64,000 nucleotides of DNA, from assembly GCA_046328995.1 (NCBI GenBank), contig JAXLVN010000001.1:62001-126000 (forward strand), written 5' to 3'. This document shows, piece after piece, positions 18,950 through 28,916 of the stretch (position 1 is the stretch's first letter; each line of letters opens with the position of its first letter). The position numbers and the translations under genes are program-made. The stretch is from JADJXV01 sp046328995 (GTDB lineage: Bacteria > Bacteroidota > Ignavibacteria > Kapaibacteriales > UBA961). A model generated the notes under the pieces. The model was not told the origin of the DNA, made no database searches, and saw only the letters and a list, made by a program, of their open reading frames with translations.

Positions 18950-19798
18950 CTAAAGAGAATACGATGCTGTGAAGCGATTCCTGTTGATACTATTCCTCTG
19001 CCGACGCTCCTGCTCGGAAATGTACGGAACTGATTCCAATTGATGATAAAAGGCCAGATGTCTGTCTGTAGTACTGATGTACCGGGTTATTGAATTACAT
19101 ACTCGATCTTTTGTGCTTTGTACCGTCTTGTGGTCTTGGCCGAACCATTCATCCGGTACGTCTGCAATACACGATGCCAGGTCGAGCGTTCGCAACGTGA
19201 CCAATTCACGCTCGATCATTTCATCCGATAGATGAGCACGATACAAAGGATTCTGCCGAAGTGCCTGCCGCACTGCCATCGATCCCCCGTAGTCTTTTGC
19301 CTGTATCGCCCCCATAATCATAAAGGATGCTTCATAGTCGATGGAATATTCCGAGTCACCGATAAGGAGAATATTCGTATTGGAAAACGACCTATCGACA
19401 TTGAGCGTAATCAAATCAAAAATAAACAAGCGAGTACGCGACGAAGACGTTAGCTGTAAAAGCTCTTCACCTTCGACATCCTTTGCCTCCGGAAAATACG
19501 GCGAAGCACTGTTAATGCCATAACTTTTACGAATTAAGTCCCGAACTTCCGCATCGACTGCCGACACATCGGCGCGCTCATCGACAATGATTCTTCCTGT
19601 GGGCAGGATCGGAAGTCCGAGAGCAAGACCAATTGCCCGGCAAACGGCATCGCCTATCGCAGCTGTCGGACTGCTGAGCCCGCCGCTGAGCTTGATGAAG
19701 ACAGAATTGCCGTCGGAATCTAAGGCGGTAATCGGACGTGAAGAACCTTTTTTTACAACGGATAAGACTCGTTGGGTAAACCTCATTGCAGCTTCCAT
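18950..19798 (-). CDS. HipA-like kinase-domain protein without HipB partner
   Basis: 282 residues, much shorter than HipA (about 440). It has the kinase-type core: VFIKLSGG near the N terminus (ATP-binding strand), DLITLNVDRSFSNTNILL (catalytic loop with Asp and Asn residues) and SIDYEASF (the metal-binding Asp region). HipA kinases phosphorylate proteins such as glutamyl-tRNA synthetase, but the substrate of short solo forms is unknown. No HipB-type regulator lies beside it. It is packed between an O-methyltransferase gene (5-bp gap) and trmB (4-bp gap), so it is probably cotranscribed with them. The start could also be the ATG at 19786, four codons in. Confidence 0.7.
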   Translation of the reverse strand: MEAAMRFTQRVLSVVKKGSSRPITALDSDGNSVFIKLSGGLSSPTAAIGDAVCRAIGLALGLPILPTGRIIVDERADVSAVDAEVRDLIRKSYGINSASPYFPEAKDVEGEELLQLTSSSRTRLFIFDLITLNVDRSFSNTNILLIGDSEYSIDYEASFMIMGAIQAKDYGGSMAVRQALRQNPLYRAHLSDEMIERELVTLRTLDLASCIADVPDEWFGQDHKTVQSTKDRVCNSITRYISTTDRHLAFYHQLESVPYISEQERRQRNSINRNRFTASYSL

Positions 19799-19803
19799 AA
19801 CGA

Positions 19804-20463
19804 CTATTGTTTCAGTCCCATCACCATGCCGTCGCCGACCGGTAAAAAGCAGGATGTGAGTGCAGGATGATCGGCAATAGCACGATTAAACTGCTGAATT
19901 CCTTTGACGTTATGAGGTTCGAACTCCGGCTCGCTATCAGCGACATATCCCCAGGCAAGGGCATTATCACCGGCAATGACTCCTCCGGCACGAAGGAGAG
20001 GCACGCTAAGCTCAAGATACTTTAAATACTGAGGTTTATCGGCATCAATAAAGACAAAGTCGAACATAAAATCCGGAGTATATTTCAACAGAAATTCTGC
20101 TGCGTTGCCTTCATAGACGGTGATTTTGTCTGACAGTCCTGCTTCTTGTGCTTTGGTGCGGATAAATTCACAGAACGCAGGGTTCAGCTCCAGACAGATG
20201 ACTTTACCGCCATCCGGGAGTGCGCGTGCCATCGTGATGGCCGAGTATCCGGCGAGGGAACCGATTTCAAGGACATATCGGGCGTTCATTGCCTTCAGAA
20301 AAAGTTGTAAAAATGCACCCTGAGCACCTCCGATACAAATATCAGGAATGGAATTTGCGGCAGCATCACGATTCAGCTGCGTCAGAAATGCATCTTCAGA
20401 GGAAAAATTTTCTTCGATGTACTGGGCAAGCTCTGCGGTTAAGTATGTTGCTTTTACAGCCAT
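19804..20463 (-). CDS. SAM-dependent O-methyltransferase (caffeoyl-CoA OMT-like family)
   Basis: 219 residues with the class I methyltransferase fold of the O-methyltransferase family 3: VLEIGSLAGYSAITMA (~60-75, SAM binding), VICLELN (acidic strand end), VFIDADKPQYLKYL (~138-151, metal-coordinating Asp) and GGVIAGDNALAWG (~161-173). These bacterial enzymes are divalent-metal dependent and methylate catechol-type or other hydroxyl groups; the substrate cannot be read from sequence. It is first gene of the run with the HipA-like gene and trmB, and divergent from tamB with 174 bp between. Confidence 0.88.
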   Translation of the reverse strand: MAVKATYLTAELAQYIEENFSSEDAFLTQLNRDAAANSIPDICIGGAQGAFLQLFLKAMNARYVLEIGSLAGYSAITMARALPDGGKVICLELNPAFCEFIRTKAQEAGLSDKITVYEGNAAEFLLKYTPDFMFDFVFIDADKPQYLKYLELSVPLLRAGGVIAGDNALAWGYVADSEPEFEPHNVKGIQQFNRAIADHPALTSCFLPVGDGMVMGLKQ

Positions 20464-20637
20464 TTGAGTCTCTTTCAGATAGAATGAGGAATGTTATTAT
20501 TCGGCAAAATACGGTGAAATGGGGTTATGAACAAACTTCACCGGAGAATTTACCGCCCTATTTCCCGCGTTGATAGCCTGCTTCGCCGTATATTTGCAAA
20601 GATTTTACATATATTATAGTCGATACAACTACCCGAA

Positions 20638-23600
20638 ATGACAGAAGAAACCATCGTACAACACATCAAAGAAGATGAGGAAAAGTCCAGAAAGAAGGGC
20701 ATTATCTTCTTCCTCTGGCGCGTCATCCGCGGGCTGATGGTCTGGTCATTTTTGCTTGTCCTGCTGTTGAGTCTTTCGGTGATAATACTGAGTCAGACGG
20801 AGAGTTTTCGTCGGTGGGCCGCTCCTCATATTCAAGGTATTGTCAACGATCAGTTAGTCGGAAGGATAGAATTTTCAGATTTTGAGATTAGTATTCTTGA
20901 GGGCCTGGTCTTTCATGATGTGCGGGTACTTGCAGCAGGAGATACAGTGCTCGCTACGCGGAAAATCACACTCGGTTATGATTTAGAACGCTTGTTTTCT
21001 AATGAAATATACGTTACGACCCTGACAATCGAAACACCACGGATCAAGATTCTCCGTTCGATGGACAGCATATGGAATGTCAGTAAAATTGCCAAGCCAT
21101 CGACCGATACCACACCTGCCAATCCTTTTACCTGGAAAATCCATGCCTATAATATTGCTCTTCAGGGTGGTACAATAACGGTTTATGACTCGACGCTCAT
21201 GGTAGGTACGGCGCCCGAAGGAGCTCTCGATTTTTCGCATCTGCACCTTTGGAATGTGCACCTTGGACTCTCGGCAGATGCGTCGATTGCACAAAAAGAC
21301 TTCGCAGTATCGCTCTACAAGCTGTCTTTTGATGAAGCAACAGGGTTGTCTGTCAAAGAATTGTCGTGTAAAGCTACCGTAAATACGAAGGGAGTGGACC
21401 TTCGGGCACTCCGGTATGTCACAGCCGACTCCAAGCTCGTGCTATCGGCTCATGCCGACTCGTTGAATATATTCGAAGGTGATGTCGGTGAGAAATTCAT
21501 CAGAACGCCTTTGTCGCTCGAATTGGATGCCGATTCGTTACATACGAAAGATTTGTTGAGATTTTTACCGTATGCAGGTGTCTATGGCACCTATAAGCTC
21601 TCTCTCAAAGCGCAGGGCACATTACCCCTGCTGAGCATTGATAAACTGCTGGTCGAATCGCCGACATCGCGACTGCAGGCCACCGGCAGACTTCGACATT
21701 TAGATCATCCCGAGAAGCTGTCCTTTCAGGCAACAGTCATAAAATCATTTATTAATTACAATGAATTACAGGCGAGTGCGCAGTCATTGTATTTACCTAA
21801 GCTTGATTTTCTCGGTACCGTGCGCCTGACCAAAGCATCGATTGATGCATTGCCGTCGGATTCGTTGGCAATTTATGCCGATGCAATGACTGCCTCGGGT
21901 AAAGTCACCGGAGATCTGACCCTTTTCCTCCGTGATACACTTACGTATAGGGGTAATCTGCAGGCAACAAATATTAATCTTGCCACGATAACGAAGAATA
22001 CATCCCTTGAAAGCGCGATCAATGCTCATATCGATATCCATGGCAAAGGGATTATGCTCGGCGAACTCGATGCGTTTGCAACCATTGAATCCCTGAATTC
22101 TACTTTCGCCGGCCGTCACTGGAGTAAAATGTATTTTTCGGGAGGCAGCCACGGTCAGGGAATTGTGAATATCGATTCGCTGCTGCTCGATGTGGCTGAG
22201 AAATTACCCGAACCCGACAGTCTCGCCTATGACCCTTTTGCCGAAAAAATCCCGTCGCAGGTTTTTACCGGTTCCGGAATGGTGGACTTGCGCAATGTGC
22301 AGAACCCACGGTATCACATTACCGGGAATTTTGAACATTTCCCGCTCGCAAAACTCCTTGATAATACGGCATTTCCACGCATGATTGGTGCAAATTTTAT
22401 GATCAATGGCAGTGGATTCCATCCTGATAGCTTAGAAGGAAAGTATCATTTTCAATTTAGAGAATTGACCTTTCCCGACCGTACGTTTTTGCCGTGGAAG
22501 CTGCAAGTGGATATCAATCGAGATTTTCTGTCCCGAGAACGCACGATAGACATTCAATCGCCAATCATCAGCGGAAAAGTGGTCGGATGGTTTACCCTTG
22601 ATGATTTGATTCGAGAAAGCAGCTCTCAGGGGAAAATTGTTGCTCAATTCTTACAGCATAAAATTCCAATTCTAACGGCATCAATTGGCGGAGCCAAACT
22701 CTCGGCACCCGATGCACCGCTAGACTATCTTCATGCAAGACGACCGCTCGATGTGCGGTTTGACATCAATGTGCGCGATATTACACCTGTAAATGTACTC
22801 CTCGGTAAAGATTTGACGCTTGATATCAAGGCAGGAATTCATGGCGCAATGAAGGCAGATTCAATGCAGTCGTTGACTGAGTTGAATGACATAACGATTG
22901 AAAATTCAAGACTTATAGCAAGTGGAACGACGATTCAGTCAGATAAAATTCAGACGTCGGCACGCGTGCTGCTTCGGCATACAGGTTCACTCACGGAGGT
23001 TAGCAAACTCGTATTGACGACCCGCTGTGACTCCATGCTCTACATTGATGATGCCGTACTTTACCGGCCTTCAGTCCACCTTGACTATTCATCCGGCCAA
23101 ATGGCGCTATCAGCATCAGGGGTACTGAATAATGAGATTTCCGGTGCTATTTCCGGCACATTGAATTTTCGGGATTCTGTCGTTGATTTTGCTCTCGATA
23201 CGCTCAATGTGGGTTTTGGGGGAATGAAGTGGCAATCCTACAAAATATCCACCGGCAGCTTTACGCATCAGGGAGTGCAGGTGTCTAAGTTGGAAATGCG
23301 CCGTAAAAATGCCGAACGGGTTGAATTTAAGGGGCTTATATCAGATAGTCATTTTAAGGATTTTACCGTTAGTCTGCACGAGTTCCCCCTGCGTGAGCTC
23401 ACCAAATTTCAATTTATTGATGATGATACGAAGCTATTGTTAAAAACACTCGAGGGTGAGGCGACGGTTCTGCAGATTGATTTGAACGGTACGTATAAAA
23501 AGCCGATTATCAGTTGTACCGGTCAATTCGATAATCTCGCCTATAATGGAATTGCCATCGGTAATCAAACATTGAATCTCCGGCATCAGGATTCGATTAT

Positions 23601-25320
23601 TACAGGGAGTTTGGAAATTACGAACCCAAAGGTATCGGGCGCTCCGCAGGTACTGCGCATAGGGGTAGAGCAATTACCTCTCAACTGTGCTTTTGCAGAC
23701 GTTGAGCACCGCCTAAGCAAGACCGATCCGTTGATTATTACCGGGAAGGCAAATTCGCTCTCGATGGGTGTTTTTGCTCCGTTTATCCCGGGGATTACCA
23801 AGCTTCAGGGATTTGCAGATGCTGAAATTACGGTCGAAGGCATTGCACCGAACATTCACTACGGCGGTACAGCTTCCCTGAAAGACGCAAATTTTGTCGT
23901 TCAAAGCACGAATATCAAGTATTTTGCAGACGGGAAAATGTCGTTGAAAAACAACGAAGTAATCATCGAAAAGATGAATCTCAAGAATGATGAAGTACGC
24001 GATCTTCGCGGCGGTAAAGCAGAAATTGACGGTAGGATAATCCTGAAGGATTTTTCAATTGATTCTCTTGACCTCTCTATACGATCCCGTAAAATCTTAC
24101 TGCTCAGCTCGGCATCAGCCGCAACGAGTCCTACCTTGTACGGCAAATTTATAATCTCGACAGGGTCGAATCCCTTGCACTTTTTCGGAACGTTGGAGAA
24201 GCCCTTTTTACGCGGTGATGTTAATATTGAAGATGCAATGCTTACCTTTCCTCCTGATAAGCAGCTGAAGGTATCGGCATCGACATTCCACTATATCGTC
24301 GATACATCGAAAGGGAAAGTGACGATGAAAGTGACGCAGGATACGCTATCAATTCCTATACAGAATACGACACCCACACCTCAAGCTACTGTGAACTTGT
24401 CCGAGAGCAATAAAACGCAGAAGAAGCGCCGTGGTCCGGGAATCAATGAGTTAATCGATTATGATGTCTATGTTAAAATTCCGGGTAACTTCGGATTAAA
24501 AATGATCTTAGGACAATTTGACCAGCTCGAGGCGAATCTTGGCCCGAGGGATCGTTCCATTCCTCTCCATTATGTGCAGCCACCACTCGGCGGACCGAAG
24601 CTGTATGGTGATATTATAGTGAAAGAAGGTTCTAAGTATAAATTCTTTAAAATATTTGACGCTACCGGCAGCTTACAGTTCACCACCGGTGCTATCGACA
24701 ACCCGGAGTTAAACATCACGGCGATGTACAAAGGGCAACGAATTAAAGAATCCATCCGCGAAAATTACACGGTTGATCTCTCGATTACCGGTTCGAAGAG
24801 AGTACCAAATGTTTCCATTAGTTATACAATCGACGGTCAGCCGGGTACCGGAGACTCTACCAAATTGAGAAGTGATGGCATATCGATGCTGCTTGTCGGG
24901 AAAAAAATTTCCGAACTCAAACCGGGGCAAAGCAGTGGTGATCTGCTCAATCTCATGAATGAAATATCAAGCGGTATATCGGGTGTGGCGTCGAATCAGC
25001 TCTCGAGTTTGCTGCAAGGTACCGGTGTTTTTACGGATGCTCAGATTGATTTTGTCGGTGGGTTGAAGGATTTATCGTCGGCGAGACTCAGTCTCAGCGG
25101 GCAGCTGTTCGGGAATGTATCCTGGCGTCTCGGCGGTACACTCGGGGATATGTCTGCTAATAGTCAATTTAGTATCGACTTACCGGGAAGCCTTTTAGGT
25201 AATTATGACCTACTGAATAATGTCATGTTACAGCTGACACGCACGATTAATACCTCCAATACGACAAGTCGTCAGCAAAAAGATTGGGAAATCAAGCCGG
25301 GGATTCGATATTCCTTTTAA
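20638..25320 (+). CDS. tamB: TamB/DUF490-family inner-membrane-anchored translocation and assembly module protein
   Basis: 1560 residues. A charged N terminus and one membrane helix (~26-50) are followed by AsmA/TamB-type beta-rich repeats through the periplasmic body. The C-terminal ~400 residues fit the TamB DUF490 domain: GPGINELIDYDVYVKIPGNF, LYGDIIVKEGSKYKFF, and a final segment rich in LxGxL patterns (SGQLFGNVSWRLGGTLGD). TamB-like proteins bridge the two membranes and help deliver proteins or phospholipids to the outer membrane. No tamA/BamA-type gene is adjacent. It is divergent from the O-methyltransferase gene and convergent with the response regulator. Confidence 0.88.
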   Translation: MTEETIVQHIKEDEEKSRKKGIIFFLWRVIRGLMVWSFLLVLLLSLSVIILSQTESFRRWAAPHIQGIVNDQLVGRIEFSDFEISILEGLVFHDVRVLAAGDTVLATRKITLGYDLERLFSNEIYVTTLTIETPRIKILRSMDSIWNVSKIAKPSTDTTPANPFTWKIHAYNIALQGGTITVYDSTLMVGTAPEGALDFSHLHLWNVHLGLSADASIAQKDFAVSLYKLSFDEATGLSVKELSCKATVNTKGVDLRALRYVTADSKLVLSAHADSLNIFEGDVGEKFIRTPLSLELDADSLHTKDLLRFLPYAGVYGTYKLSLKAQGTLPLLSIDKLLVESPTSRLQATGRLRHLDHPEKLSFQATVIKSFINYNELQASAQSLYLPKLDFLGTVRLTKASIDALPSDSLAIYADAMTASGKVTGDLTLFLRDTLTYRGNLQATNINLATITKNTSLESAINAHIDIHGKGIMLGELDAFATIESLNSTFAGRHWSKMYFSGGSHGQGIVNIDSLLLDVAEKLPEPDSLAYDPFAEKIPSQVFTGSGMVDLRNVQNPRYHITGNFEHFPLAKLLDNTAFPRMIGANFMINGSGFHPDSLEGKYHFQFRELTFPDRTFLPWKLQVDINRDFLSRERTIDIQSPIISGKVVGWFTLDDLIRESSSQGKIVAQFLQHKIPILTASIGGAKLSAPDAPLDYLHARRPLDVRFDINVRDITPVNVLLGKDLTLDIKAGIHGAMKADSMQSLTELNDITIENSRLIASGTTIQSDKIQTSARVLLRHTGSLTEVSKLVLTTRCDSMLYIDDAVLYRPSVHLDYSSGQMALSASGVLNNEISGAISGTLNFRDSVVDFALDTLNVGFGGMKWQSYKISTGSFTHQGVQVSKLEMRRKNAERVEFKGLISDSHFKDFTVSLHEFPLRELTKFQFIDDDTKLLLKTLEGEATVLQIDLNGTYKKPIISCTGQFDNLAYNGIAIGNQTLNLRHQDSIITGSLEITNPKVSGAPQVLRIGVEQLPLNCAFADVEHRLSKTDPLIITGKANSLSMGVFAPFIPGITKLQGFADAEITVEGIAPNIHYGGTASLKDANFVVQSTNIKYFADGKMSLKNNEVIIEKMNLKNDEVRDLRGGKAEIDGRIILKDFSIDSLDLSIRSRKILLLSSASAATSPTLYGKFIISTGSNPLHFFGTLEKPFLRGDVNIEDAMLTFPPDKQLKVSASTFHYIVDTSKGKVTMKVTQDTLSIPIQNTTPTPQATVNLSESNKTQKKRRGPGINELIDYDVYVKIPGNFGLKMILGQFDQLEANLGPRDRSIPLHYVQPPLGGPKLYGDIIVKEGSKYKFFKIFDATGSLQFTTGAIDNPELNITAMYKGQRIKESIRENYTVDLSITGSKRVPNVSISYTIDGQPGTGDSTKLRSDGISMLLVGKKISELKPGQSSGDLLNLMNEISSGISGVASNQLSSLLQGTGVFTDAQIDFVGGLKDLSSARLSLSGQLFGNVSWRLGGTLGDMSANSQFSIDLPGSLLGNYDLLNNVMLQLTRTINTSNTTSRQQKDWEIKPGIRYSF

Positions 25321-25322
25321 TG

Positions 25323-25354
25323 AAAAAAAAGTCGCTTGACAAATGTCAAACGAC
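25323..25354 (-). terminator. Rho-independent terminator of the response-regulator/kinase operon
   Basis: On the minus strand a hairpin (25354-25331: GTCG, one mismatch, TTGACA-type stem, 2-nt loop) is followed by eight T residues (25330-25323). It lies 60 bp past the response-regulator stop and 3 bp after the tamB stop on the other strand, where it lacks a T tract. Confidence 0.7.
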
Positions 25355-25413
25355 TGATGGGAGAGAGAAGAGAAACGCGCATGCTGGGTCATACAAGTCC
25401 GGCGGCCCTGAGG

Positions 25414-26115
25414 CTATTTTTTATTGGCAAGGATACTAAGCTTGTAGCCGGTTCCGTGAATATTGACAATTTCGACCGAGCGGTCTTCTTTCATATATTT
25501 ACGGAGCTTCGTGATAAAGACATCCATACTCCGGCCGTTGAAATAGCTGTCATTACCCCATATTTGCTTGAGAGCCACTTCACGACGCAGCACATTATTT
25601 TTATACTGACACAAGAGCTTGAGCAGGTCGGCCTCCTTGCTTGTCAGCGGCTGCTGTTTGACACCAATTTGAAGGAGTCGTTGCTGATAGTCAAACGAAT
25701 ATTCACCTACCGTAAACTGATCTTCTTCCATCACATTCGCTGTACCGTTTTGACATCTGCGCAGCACGGCCTGTATCCTGCACAGCAGCTCATCGGCACT
25801 GAACGGCTTGGTGACATAGTCATCGGCACCAATGCTGAATCCCTCGATTTTGTCCTCTTTCATCCCTTTTGCTGTCAGGAAAATAATCGGAATCGTACGA
25901 TTAATGGTGCGAATTTGTCCGGCTAATTCAAAACCGTCCTTTTTGGGCATCATCACGTCGAGTACGCAGAGGTCAAACTGTCCTTTGTTGTACTCGTCCC
26001 AGCCAAGCTCACCGTCGGCCGCGAGCGTTACTTTATAGCCTTTGAGCTGTAAATATTCTTGTAAAATAGAACCAAGATTTGCATCATCTTCGACTAATAA
26101 AATACTGCTTTCCAT
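25414..26115 (-). CDS. OmpR-family response regulator
   Basis: 233 residues: receiver domain (1-120) with acidic pair Glu9/Asp10/Asp11, phospho-acceptor Asp53 in VLDVMMP, and the Lys of TKPFSADELL (~103). A winged-helix DNA-binding domain follows (~130-230: LTSKEADLLKLLCQYKNNVLRR, NIHGTGYKL). It lies 36 bp downstream of the histidine kinase, its probable partner. The pair resembles RprX/RprY-type systems of Bacteroidota. The target genes are unknown. Confidence 0.93.
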   Translation of the reverse strand: MESSILLVEDDANLGSILQEYLQLKGYKVTLAADGELGWDEYNKGQFDLCVLDVMMPKKDGFELAGQIRTINRTIPIIFLTAKGMKEDKIEGFSIGADDYVTKPFSADELLCRIQAVLRRCQNGTANVMEEDQFTVGEYSFDYQQRLLQIGVKQQPLTSKEADLLKLLCQYKNNVLRREVALKQIWGNDSYFNGRSMDVFITKLRKYMKEDRSVEIVNIHGTGYKLSILANKK

Positions 26116-26151
26116 AGATAATACTCGTGTAAACGTTTAATAAATATGTGA

Positions 26152-28257
26152 TTATAAATAGCTCTGAAATGGTATGTATAGTTCAAACAAACTACCTTTT
26201 CCGAGTTCGCTATGCACCGAAACTTTACCGCCGTGCGCCTCGATCATGGACTTGACATAGCTTAGTCCGAGACCGAATCCCTTGACATCGTGACGGTTAC
26301 CGGTAGGGACGCGGTAGAATCGCTCGAAGACCCTGCGTTGCTGTTCACGATTCATGCCGATTCCATTATCCTGTATTGCGATGACAATGCCGTCGCAGGT
26401 ATTGCGTGTCGAGACGGTAATGATAGGTTGCTGAGGAGAATATTTATTGGCATTATCAAGCAAATTGTGGAGAATGTTGCTGATATGTGCTTCATCAGCG
26501 AAGAGATACGAGCGTTCGGATTCTAAATTGCAATAGATTGCACCGCCTTTTTTCTCGACCTGCATCGAGATATGCTGTACTGCAGAGAGAATAGATTGAT
26601 GAATATCCATTTCGCGACGGTTGATAGTGAATTTACCTTTTTCGAGAGCAGCTGCCTGTAGGATCAACTCTACTTGCTTGCCGAGACGCTTGTTCTCATC
26701 AAAAATCACATTGACGAAACGTGAGCGGCGCTCTTCGCTTGCAGCGATAGTATCATCACGAAGGGCTTCGCTGGCCAAAGAAATTGTTGCAATCGGTGTC
26801 TGAAATTCGTGGGTCATGTTGTTGATGAAATCCGTCTTGAGGTCTGTAAGCTTTTTCTGCCGCACCAACGCAATGACCGTGAATCCGAACGTACCGATGA
26901 TAATCGAAAGAAATACTCCCGACGACGCCATCAATGCCCATAACGATTGCAAAATATAGGACTTTTGGTCAGGAAAGAATACCCTGAGTGAGTAGTGTTT
27001 GGGTAGGATGTCATTCGGGAACATCGTCGCGGTATAGACACTCGATTTTGTTTCTCTCCGCACGGTCGGTGTATTTGCGAGCAAGACCGAGTCATTCTTT
27101 TCAAGAAGGACTGCATATTCACAGTTAAGGAGAATACCTTTATTGCGCATGTTCTGCTGGAGCAGTGAGTCTAAACGCGATGGCTGTACTCTATCCTGGA
27201 GTGTTTTCATCTCACTGAGCTCGCAGACAAGCTTTACGGCTACATCACTGAATTGCTCCACTTTACGGGAAATTTTCTTGGCTTTTTCTTCAGTATTCGA
27301 GGTTTTTTTAGACTTTCTGACGACCGAAGGCTTTGATGCAGCGACCGTTGCTACCTCGTCGTCGCTTTCGGGATGATCCTCGATATTCATCCATATATCA
27401 GGTTCATTTTGCTCGAGATGCAAGATGACATTCTGAACAATATTATTTTTCTGTGAGTTCACGCATTGCTGCAATGAGTCGCGTACTTCGCTCCGGCTTG
27501 CGCTTCGGCTACGTGTATTACCAAAAATTACTCTCCCGTTTTGAGTCAATATCTGGAATGAATTATTACCGACGCCGAAGGTTAGTGTCTTGGTCATCGA
27601 ATCACTCGTTTGCGATTGAAGTCTTTTTACGCGAACTCGGAGTGCAGAATCCTGCTTCCACATGTTTTTTTGTGCAGCAGCGAGTACCCGCTGATTTTCC
27701 TGCATTTGTTGCGTAGCTGCAGAGGAGGTCCAGATGGCATTATCTGTCATCATATAGGAAAATTGACGTTCAGCAGCGTTTTGTTCGAGAAGTGCGGTAT
27801 TGTTTTTATCAGATTGATTAATTTGCGTGAATAAATGTGCGTTTTTCGTATGCGACGACTGAGCACGGGCAGTGATTTCAACCGGCATTGTCGCAGGCGT
27901 ATGACTGTCAAAGGGAGAAGAGGAGATATGTTGATACTGCGAAGCAGGTAGTGGGCGAGAAACGATTTCCGGTGGTGTCGGAGGCTGCACGGGGCGCTTT
28001 TTTACTTTTGGAAGTGGATTCACCGGGGTAAAGTTACGAAGTGTGTCGGTAGGTGTCAGCTCCTGTCTGACAGCACTGGCTGATTCCTGAATCTCGAGAG
28101 TGTGAACAATACTTCCTAGCGCATCGGTCACATTTTGTGCAAATCGCTCTTCTTTGACATGAATGGCAGTGTCGATCCAATAGAGCTGTACTCCAATTAA
28201 CCCCAACAGGGCTAAGGACATGGCAGCAACGATACCGTAAATTCTTTTTGTAGTCAT
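26152..28257 (-). CDS. Membrane sensor histidine kinase with large periplasmic domain
   Basis: 701 residues. Membrane helices at ~7-29 and ~444-465 enclose a periplasmic region of over 400 residues that is Pro-rich near the start (~75-100) and Gln/Ser-rich later. The HisKA domain has His483 in NMTHEFQTPI; HATPase_c motifs are LLDNANKYS (N box), DNGIGM (G1) and GFGLGLSYVKSMIEAHGG (G2). The HEFQTPI form of the H box is typical of Bacteroidota kinases. It should signal to the response regulator 36 bp downstream. The periplasmic region matches no ligand domain I recognise. Confidence 0.92.
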   Translation of the reverse strand: MTTKRIYGIVAAMSLALLGLIGVQLYWIDTAIHVKEERFAQNVTDALGSIVHTLEIQESASAVRQELTPTDTLRNFTPVNPLPKVKKRPVQPPTPPEIVSRPLPASQYQHISSSPFDSHTPATMPVEITARAQSSHTKNAHLFTQINQSDKNNTALLEQNAAERQFSYMMTDNAIWTSSAATQQMQENQRVLAAAQKNMWKQDSALRVRVKRLQSQTSDSMTKTLTFGVGNNSFQILTQNGRVIFGNTRSRSASRSEVRDSLQQCVNSQKNNIVQNVILHLEQNEPDIWMNIEDHPESDDEVATVAASKPSVVRKSKKTSNTEEKAKKISRKVEQFSDVAVKLVCELSEMKTLQDRVQPSRLDSLLQQNMRNKGILLNCEYAVLLEKNDSVLLANTPTVRRETKSSVYTATMFPNDILPKHYSLRVFFPDQKSYILQSLWALMASSGVFLSIIIGTFGFTVIALVRQKKLTDLKTDFINNMTHEFQTPIATISLASEALRDDTIAASEERRSRFVNVIFDENKRLGKQVELILQAAALEKGKFTINRREMDIHQSILSAVQHISMQVEKKGGAIYCNLESERSYLFADEAHISNILHNLLDNANKYSPQQPIITVSTRNTCDGIVIAIQDNGIGMNREQQRRVFERFYRVPTGNRHDVKGFGLGLSYVKSMIEAHGGKVSVHSELGKGSLFELYIPFQSYL

Positions 28258-28476
28258 GATTCGTACGACGCAATTGTAGTTGAAATTGAATTCTGGAACT
28301 GCAAAAATACGTGCTTACCGTTTGTTGTGACAGGTCTTTAACACAACATTAACATACTCGATTCAGTTTTTTAAATTGTCCACATTATAGACGTTTTGCC
28401 TGAGGAATTCCTGACGTTTACTATGACGAAAGGTTTCGTTTAGACTGTTTACTCTATCAAAAAGTTACAATTCCCC

Positions 28477-28812
28477 ATGAAATATATCATAGACCCACGG
28501 GTAAAAAGTAGTATTCAGAATGAACTCATTACTGCTCAAGTGGCATTATCCGAGGGAAATGACGGCAAAGCACGAGTTGCGGCCCGGAGGGTTGTCGTTG
28601 CCGTCATGCAAGAGGTGTTCGGTGCGAATCTCGGTGTAGAATTTACCTCCTCGGCTGCTCTTGAGTACCTTGCCAAGACCATGGATTTTCCGGAAACGGT
28701 ACGTTCGGCTGCCACGCGGTTACAGGGAGGATTACGCGCAAAAATCGAAGGGAACGTCTATTCCGAAAATCCAATCGACGATGCTGAGATTATTATTCGG
28801 TATTTTAGTTAA
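28477..28812 (+). CDS. Small protein of unknown function
   Basis: 111 residues, predicted mostly helical, with no signal peptide or membrane segment. Visible features are an EGNDGKARVAARRVVVAVMQ helix (~27-46) and a C-terminal GNVYSENPIDDAEIII segment. The arginine-rich helix recalls small HEPN-like or nucleic-acid-associated helical proteins, but the HEPN RxxxxxH motif is absent. It stands alone, 219 bp from the divergent kinase gene and about 100 bp before the DsbD-type genes. Codon use looks like its neighbours, so it is probably a real gene. I do not recognise the family. Confidence 0.65.
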   Translation: MKYIIDPRVKSSIQNELITAQVALSEGNDGKARVAARRVVVAVMQEVFGANLGVEFTSSAALEYLAKTMDFPETVRSAATRLQGGLRAKIEGNVYSENPIDDAEIIIRYFS

Positions 28813-28916
28813 ATTTGTATAAATTGAGTGTACAGACGGTAGAATATATTTCAAAATCATGCGCACTGAGCCGTGAATGTCACGCGTGAATGTCGCATAC
28901 TATTCCACATATATCT

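Noticed and set aside
18950..19798. HipBA-type toxin-antitoxin system
   Set aside because: No HipB-like helix-turn-helix gene is adjacent and the kinase lacks the N-terminal part of HipA.
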